DNA of 10,211 nt from a bacterium UBA7470. GTDB taxonomy: Bacteria; Pseudomonadota; Gammaproteobacteria; Burkholderiales; Burkholderiaceae_C. Position 1 is the stretch's first letter, and every line of letters starts with the position of its first letter. Positions 6,247 through 10,211 of this stretch are shown here, piece after piece. The translations under genes were made by a program, and so were the position numbers. The notes below the pieces were generated by a model, which saw only the letters and a list, made by a program, of their open reading frames with translations, ran no database searches and had not been told where the DNA came from. The DNA lies in the NCBI GenBank assembly GCA_002479815.1, contig DLPA01000198.1, positions 1-10,211 of the forward strand. The letters are read 5' to 3'.

Positions 6247-6744
6247 TCAGGTTCGCAAAGGAGGCAATGCTTCGCCCTTGGGCACAAAGGCCAGCGCCAC
6301 GCCATTGTTGCAGTAGCGTTTGCCAGTGGGCATAGGGCCGTCATTGAACACATGACCCTGATGCCCTCCGCAGCGGGCGCAGTGGTACTCGGTTCTGGGA
6401 TAAATCAACTTGTAATCGGTGGAAGTGCCCAAAGCTTGAGGCAGGTGCTGCCAAAAACTAGGCCAACCCGTGCCACTTTCGTACTTGTGCGAGGCATCGA
6501 ACAGCGGTTGGTGACAGGCTGCGCAGATGTAAATGCCCGGTCGTTTTTCTTGATTCAAGGGGCTGGTGCCGGCACGCTCAGTGCCATGCTCGAACAGCAC
6601 GGTGTAGGCTTGGGGAGACACCAGCTTGCGCCATTCGCTTTCCGTTTTTTTCAGGGGAAAAGGAGGGGCTGCCATAGTGGTGCTAGAGAGTGCAGCACCA
6701 CCTAACAAAGCAGAGAGATGTTTCAGCATATGTCGTCTTTCCAT
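6247..6744 (-). CDS. msrB: Peptide-methionine (R)-S-oxide reductase MsrB, with a Tat-like signal
   Basis: MsrB reduces the R-epimer of methionine sulfoxide. From the ATG at 6744 the protein is 165 residues. The zinc ligands are C74 and C77 (YICAACHQPLF) and C122 and C125 (HCARCGGHQGHVFNDG). The catalytic cysteine is C145 in RYCNNGVALAF. The frequent resolving cysteine in SGCGWPSF is threonine here (T92 in SGTGWPSF), so recycling may be direct or through another thiol. The N-terminus MERRHMLK followed by a mild hydrophobic stretch to AA near 25-26 looks like a twin-arginine signal, which suggests export after folding. I chose 6744 because AAAGG lies 6 nt upstream and the twin arginines are kept. 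A frame extending to 6816 would run over the divergent promoter region. It is the first gene of the msrB-msrA-ttcA-trhP run. Confidence 0.92.
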   Translation of the reverse strand: MERRHMLKHLSALLGGAALSSTTMAAPPFPLKKTESEWRKLVSPQAYTVLFEHGTERAGTSPLNQEKRPGIYICAACHQPLFDASHKYESGTGWPSFWQHLPQALGTSTDYKLIYPRTEYHCARCGGHQGHVFNDGPMPTGKRYCNNGVALAFVPKGEALPPLRT

Positions 6745-6753
6745 GATGAACCT

Positions 6754-6781
6754 TTGGTACAACCTAAACCCTTGGAATAAT
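6754..6781 (+). promoter_or_regulatory. Possible sigma70-type promoter for the ABC exporter
   Basis: TTGGTA (6754-6759) and AATAAT (6776-6781) are spaced by 16 bases, giving 4/6 and 5/6 matches to the -35 and -10 consensus. Transcription would begin near 6788, leaving about 43 bases before the ATG at 6831. This placement would exclude translation from the in-frame ATG at 6780. It overlaps the leader of divergent msrB. It is a match by eye only. Confidence 0.35.
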
Positions 6782-6830
6782 GGCTTGGCCCACACTTGGT
6801 CGGGCCTACCGTTCAAACCTTACACCGCTT

Positions 6831-8609
6831 ATGAATACCCCTCAAGAACGGCCCCAGAGCACACCCACGTCTTTACGCCAGTTATGGCCTTTTGTCCGAC
6901 CTTATCGCTGGCAGATGGCGTTGGCGGGTTTGTTTCTGGTGTTGGCTGCCGCCGCCACCTTGTTGTTTCCCATTGCATTACGGCAGCTGATCGACAGCGG
7001 TGTGCTGCCCGCCGACCGGCATGCCCAAGCTATGGCACTGAAGGGACATTTTCTAGAATTATTCGGTGTCGCAGTCGCTTTAGGGATATTTTCTGCCGCA
7101 CGGTTCTATGTGGTGAGTTGGTTGGGCGAGCGTGTGACCGCCGACATACGCAATGCGGTGTACAGCCATGTCTTGCGCATGAGTCCCGAATTTTTTGAAA
7201 CCACACAAACCGGTGAAGTGCTGTCACGCCTGACCACAGACACCACGCTGGTGCAAACCGTGGTGGGGTCGTCTTTGTCCATGGGACTGCGCAACGCGGT
7301 CATGGGGGCAGGCGCGTTGCTCATGCTGGTTTGGACGCATCCTTACGTGATGGGGCAGATTTTGCTGGTCGTGCTGTTGGTGGTCTTGCCCGCCATGGTT
7401 TATGGCAAACGGGTGCGCCGCCTGTCCCGCGCCAGTCAAGACCGTGTGGCAGATGCCAGTGCAATTGCAGCAGAGGTGCTCAATGCCATTCCCATTGTGC
7501 AAAGCTATACCGCCGAAGCGCGTGAAGCGGAACGCTTTAATGCCTCTACCCAAGCTGCGTTTGAAACCGCCAGCCGTCGCAGCCGCGCGCGTGCGATGTT
7601 GGTGGCCTTCATCATCATTGCCAATGCCGCCTTGATTCTCTGGGGTCTGTATCAGGGCACACAAGCGGTCATGGCAGGCCGTATTTCTGCAGGGGAATTG
7701 GGGCAAGCCGCTTTTTATGTCGCCATTTTTGCAGGGGCTGTGGCTGTCTTGGGTGAGGTGTATGGCGATTTGTTGCGCGCAGCAGGAGCGAGCGAGCGTC
7801 TGATGGAATTGCTGCATACACGCTCCCCTGTGCAATCGCCGACCACGCCGCTGAGGCCAGTCATCGTCCAACGGGGCAGTGCTTTGGTGTTTGAAGGTTT
7901 GGCATTTTCCTACCCATCTCGGCCGCAGCAAAAAGCCCTCGATGGCTTTGATTTGCGCGTGCAAGCAGGTCAAACCGTTGCGCTGGTAGGCGCCAGTGGC
8001 GCAGGAAAGACGACGGTCTTTGGTCTGCTGCTGCGGTTTTACGATCCGCAACACGGAAAAATGATGCTGGATGGCATCGCCATACAAGACTTGAGTTTGT
8101 CTGACTTGCGCCAACGCATCGCCATCGTTCCACAAGAGCCGGTGATGTTTTCAAGCAGCGCCTTAGAAAACATTCGCTATGGACGACCCGATGCCAGCGA
8201 CGAGGAAGTCAAAGCGGCTGCCGTTGCCGCATTTGCAGACGAATTCATCACCCGCTTGCCACAGGGGTATGACACCTTTTTAGGCGAGCGGGGCGTGCGC
8301 CTATCGGGGGGACAACGGCAACGCATCGCCATTGCGCGGGCCATGCTGAAAAACCCGCCGCTGCTGTTGCTGGATGAGGCCACCAGCGCCTTAGACGCAC
8401 ACAGCGAGCGCATGGTGCAAGCCGCCCTAGAACACGCCATGCAGGGGCGAACCACCTTGGTCATTGCCCACCGTTTGGCCACCGTACAACGGGCTGATGT
8501 GATTGTGGTGCTGGAACATGGCCGGGTCGTTGAACAGGGCAATCACACCGAGCTGATGAAGCAAGCAGGGGTGTATGCGCGTTTGGCCGCATTGCAGTTT
8601 CAGGGCTGA
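6831..8609 (+). CDS. ABC exporter half-transporter, MsbA-like (fused membrane and ATPase domains)
   Basis: This 592-residue protein has the exporter layout: an N-terminal membrane domain with about six helices (roughly 29-49, 75-95, 153-173, 174-190, 255-274, 293-311), then an ATPase domain. The A-loop tyrosine is Y361 and Walker A is GASGAGKTT at 387-395. The Q-loop glutamine is Q435 (VPQEPVMF), the signature is LSGGQRQR from 491, Walker B is LLLLDE at 511-516, the D-loop is SALD at 519-522 and the switch histidine is H547. All catalytic residues are present, so a homodimer should be active. The closest type I recognise is the MsbA-related group of proteobacteria; the cargo (lipid, drug or peptide) cannot be told. 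I chose the ATG at 6831, where the family match starts (MNTP); one at 6780 would add 17 residues. Neither start has a clear ribosome binding site. It is transcribed divergently from msrB. Confidence 0.88.
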   Translation: MNTPQERPQSTPTSLRQLWPFVRPYRWQMALAGLFLVLAAAATLLFPIALRQLIDSGVLPADRHAQAMALKGHFLELFGVAVALGIFSAARFYVVSWLGERVTADIRNAVYSHVLRMSPEFFETTQTGEVLSRLTTDTTLVQTVVGSSLSMGLRNAVMGAGALLMLVWTHPYVMGQILLVVLLVVLPAMVYGKRVRRLSRASQDRVADASAIAAEVLNAIPIVQSYTAEAREAERFNASTQAAFETASRRSRARAMLVAFIIIANAALILWGLYQGTQAVMAGRISAGELGQAAFYVAIFAGAVAVLGEVYGDLLRAAGASERLMELLHTRSPVQSPTTPLRPVIVQRGSALVFEGLAFSYPSRPQQKALDGFDLRVQAGQTVALVGASGAGKTTVFGLLLRFYDPQHGKMMLDGIAIQDLSLSDLRQRIAIVPQEPVMFSSSALENIRYGRPDASDEEVKAAAVAAFADEFITRLPQGYDTFLGERGVRLSGGQRQRIAIARAMLKNPPLLLLDEATSALDAHSERMVQAALEHAMQGRTTLVIAHRLATVQRADVIVVLEHGRVVEQGNHTELMKQAGVYARLAALQFQG

Positions 8610-8653
8610 CACTTGCTCGTCTTGCGTGACCATACGAGTTCGGCATTGGGTCA

Positions 8654-8695
8654 TGCACATCCATGCAAAAAGCCTCTGTTTTTGTGTGCTGTGCA
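8654..8695. other. Imperfect hairpin between the ABC exporter and glutamate dehydrogenase
   Basis: TGCACA (8654-8659) pairs with TGTGCA (8690-8695). A small internal loop follows, then CATG with TGTG (two G-T pairs), then CAAAAA (8666-8671) with TTTTTG (8679-8684) around a 7-nt loop. No T-run follows directly on either strand, so it is not a standard terminator. It may be a terminator helped by Rho, an operator, or chance. The rest of the 203-bp gap (8610-8812) shows repeated ATGCA words (near 8653, 8663 and 8713) but no promoter I would defend. Confidence 0.4.
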
Positions 8696-8812
8696 CTCAA
8701 GCTGACGAGATTATGCAAATAAAGCATGGATCAACAGACTTCTGGCCTTAGACGATACAAAAGCGCATCGTTACAGTGCGGCTTCGTTTCAACTACTCAG
8801 GAGACACCTGAT

Positions 8813-10141
8813 ATGAACCCTAGCCCATACGCATCTACCCATGCAGGCTCATCCTCATTGGCAGGCACTCACACGTTGCCTTCTTATCTCAACGCCGACC
8901 ATCTTGGGCCTTGGGGCATTTATCTGCAACAAGTCGATCGGGTCATCCCTTATTTGGGTTCTTTAGCTCGTTGGGCAGAAACACTCAAACGTCCCAAACG
9001 AGCCTTGATTGTGGATATCCCGATTCAACTTGACAACGGCACGGTGGCTCATTTTGAAGGCTATCGGGTACAACACAACACTTCACGAGGGCCAGGCAAA
9101 GGAGGTGTACGCTTTCATCAAGACGTGACCTTATCTGAAGTCATGGCGTTGTCCGCGTGGATGTCGATTAAAAACGCAGCTGTCAACGTGCCTTTTGGCG
9201 GAGCGAAAGGGGGGATACGTGTCGATCCCAAAACGTTGTCCATCGGTGAGTTGGAGCGCGTGACACGGCGCTATACCAGCGAGATTGGCATCATCATTGG
9301 CCCAAGCAAAGACATTCCAGCCCCAGATGTCAATACCAACGAAAAAATCATGGCATGGATGATGGACACCTACTCCATGAACGAGGGGGCGACTGCTACT
9401 GGTGTGGTGACCGGCAAACCCATCGACCTAGGTGGTTCACTGGGGCGACGTGAGGCCACGGGGCGCGGCGTGTTTACGGTGGGCTGTGAAGCGGCCAAAC
9501 GCATCGGTTTGGATATTCCCAGCGCCCGCATTGCAGTACAAGGTTTCGGTAACGTCGGTGGCATCGCGGCCAAACTGTTCGCGCAAGCTGGCAGCAGAGT
9601 GGTAGCCGTACAGGACCACAGCGGCACCATCTATCAAGAATCTGGCTTGGACGTTTCTGCTTTGTTGAACCATGTCGCACGAACAGGAGGGGTACATGGC
9701 TTTGCCGCCGCACAAGCATTGATCGACGATCAATTTTGGGATGTCCCCTGCGACATTTTGATTCCAGCCGCCTTAGAAGGTCAGATCACCGCCGCCAATG
9801 CCCACCGGATTCAGGCAAAGATGATTATTGAAGGAGCCAACGGCCCTACCACCCCACAGGCTGATGACATTCTGGAAGATCGACACATTCTTGTCTTACC
9901 TGACGTGATTGCCAATGCAGGCGGCGTCACTGTCAGTTATTTTGAGTGGGTACAAGACTTTTCCAGTTTTTTCTGGACCGAAGATGAAATCAATGCACGC
10001 TTGGTTCGAATCATGCAGGACGCATTTGGGGCCATTTGGCAAGTCGCACAAGACCATCACGTCAGCTTACGAACGGCCACCTTCATCGTCGCTTGCAAGC
10101 GCATCCTGCACTCGCGCGAAATGCGAGGTCTTTATCCTTGA
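8813..10141 (+). CDS. gdhA: Glutamate dehydrogenase (Glu/Leu/Phe/Val dehydrogenase family)
   Basis: The enzyme interconverts glutamate and 2-oxoglutarate plus ammonium in the cytoplasm, linking nitrogen and carbon metabolism. This 442-residue protein is near the size of the small hexameric class. The glutamate pocket lysine K96 is in [11 protein letters not shown], the catalytic lysine K132 is in [14 protein letters not shown], and the catalytic aspartate D172 is in IPAPDVNT. The C-terminal half is a Rossmann domain with GFGNVG at 244-249, D268 after the second strand, and the family block SYFEW at 375-379. I cannot say whether NAD or NADP is used. The ATG at 8813 follows AGGAGA (8799-8804) by 8 nt; an in-frame ATG at 8726 would add 29 residues with no ribosome binding site. 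Leucine or phenylalanine dehydrogenase is less likely given the glutamate-type pocket. It has its own leader and ends before two hairpins. Confidence 0.9.
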   Translation: MNPSPYASTHAGSSSLAGTHTLPSYLNADHLGPWGIYLQQVDRVIPYLGSLARWAETLKRPKRALIVDIPIQLDNGTVAHFEGYRVQHNTSRGPGKGGVRFHQDVTLSEVMALSAWMSIKNAAVNVPFGGAKGGIRVDPKTLSIGELERVTRRYTSEIGIIIGPSKDIPAPDVNTNEKIMAWMMDTYSMNEGATATGVVTGKPIDLGGSLGRREATGRGVFTVGCEAAKRIGLDIPSARIAVQGFGNVGGIAAKLFAQAGSRVVAVQDHSGTIYQESGLDVSALLNHVARTGGVHGFAAAQALIDDQFWDVPCDILIPAALEGQITAANAHRIQAKMIIEGANGPTTPQADDILEDRHILVLPDVIANAGGVTVSYFEWVQDFSSFFWTEDEINARLVRIMQDAFGAIWQVAQDHHVSLRTATFIVACKRILHSREMRGLYP

Positions 10142-10151
10142 CAGCGACTTA

Positions 10152-10165
10152 ATGCAAGGGTGCAT
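10152..10165. other. Small hairpin after glutamate dehydrogenase
   Basis: ATGCA at 10152-10156 pairs with TGCAT at 10161-10165 around a 4-nt loop, eleven bases after the stop codon. It is short and may be part of a composite transcript end with the larger hairpin that follows. Confidence 0.3.
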
Positions 10166-10174
10166 CTAGATCAG

Positions 10175-10202
10175 GAGGGAGTGGCAGTAAGTCCACTCCC
10201 TC
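10175..10202. terminator. GC-rich hairpin after glutamate dehydrogenase, possible terminator
   Basis: GAGGGAGTGG (10175-10184) pairs perfectly with CCACTCCCTC (10193-10202) around an 8-nt loop, about 33 bases past the stop codon. The position suggests a transcript end. No T-run follows on either strand within the window (GTCCAGCAA is next), so it is not a classic Rho-independent terminator; it may instead stabilise the mRNA end. Confidence 0.5.
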
Positions 10203-10211
10203 GTCCAGCAA

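Noticed and set aside
6745..6816. Longer MsrB start at 6816
   Set aside because: It would put 24 odd residues before the signal peptide and cross the divergent promoter region; the ATG at 6744 has a ribosome binding site.
7224..8135. 303-codon open frame on the minus strand
   Set aside because: It is antisense to the ABC exporter gene, and rich in His, Gln and Cys in the manner of a shadow frame.
8726..8812. Longer glutamate dehydrogenase start at 8726
   Set aside because: There is no ribosome binding site there, while AGGAGA lies 8 nt before the ATG at 8813.
1..10211. Undescribed defence system, mobile island or CRISPR array
   Set aside because: All complete genes belong to known housekeeping or metabolic families. 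No integrase, transposase, toxin-antitoxin, nuclease or regularly spaced repeat array was seen on either strand.

Overview
The window reads as a piece of a betaproteobacterial chromosome, most likely Burkholderiales and perhaps Comamonadaceae. This is inferred from the resemblance of the proteins, the GC-rich coding bias and the style of the intergenic repeat; no rRNA or marker gene is present to prove it. All genes but one can be assigned to a known family. I found no CRISPR array, tRNA, rRNA, phage gene, transposase or defence island, and no convincing undescribed multi-gene system.

Layout from left to right. (1) Bases 1-308, minus strand: the first 102 codons of an exported protein of unknown function, cut by the window edge. 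(2) A 212-bp divergent intergenic region, then plus-strand pimC-pimD (521-2883), the large and small subunits of a heteromeric pimeloyl-CoA-type acyl-CoA dehydrogenase. (3) An AT-rich convergent intergenic region (2884-3149) with an inverted pair of 27-bp repeats, a perfect 12-bp terminator stem and helically phased T-tracts. (4) A minus-strand run of four genes, transcribed msrB, msrA, ttcA, trhP (6744 down to 3150): two exported methionine sulfoxide reductases followed by two Fe-S-type tRNA anticodon-loop modification enzymes (2-thiocytidine at position 32, 5-hydroxyuridine at position 34). The short gaps (14, 53 and 33 nt) and the single strong terminator after trhP fit one transcript. (5) Divergent from msrB, a plus-strand MsbA-like ABC exporter half-transporter (6831-8609). 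(6) After a 203-bp gap with an imperfect hairpin, a glutamate dehydrogenase of the Glu/Leu/Phe/Val family (8813-10141), then two hairpins near the right edge.

How the genes may work together. PimC and PimD should form one enzyme, because the expected catalytic carboxylate is visible in only one subunit. MsrA and MsrB repair the S- and R-forms of oxidised methionine, and both carry export signals, so they probably work in the periplasm. TtcA and TrhP tune decoding at neighbouring anticodon-loop positions. Why the repair and tRNA pairs share a strand run is not shown by the sequence. The ABC exporter and the glutamate dehydrogenase have no evident link to the rest.
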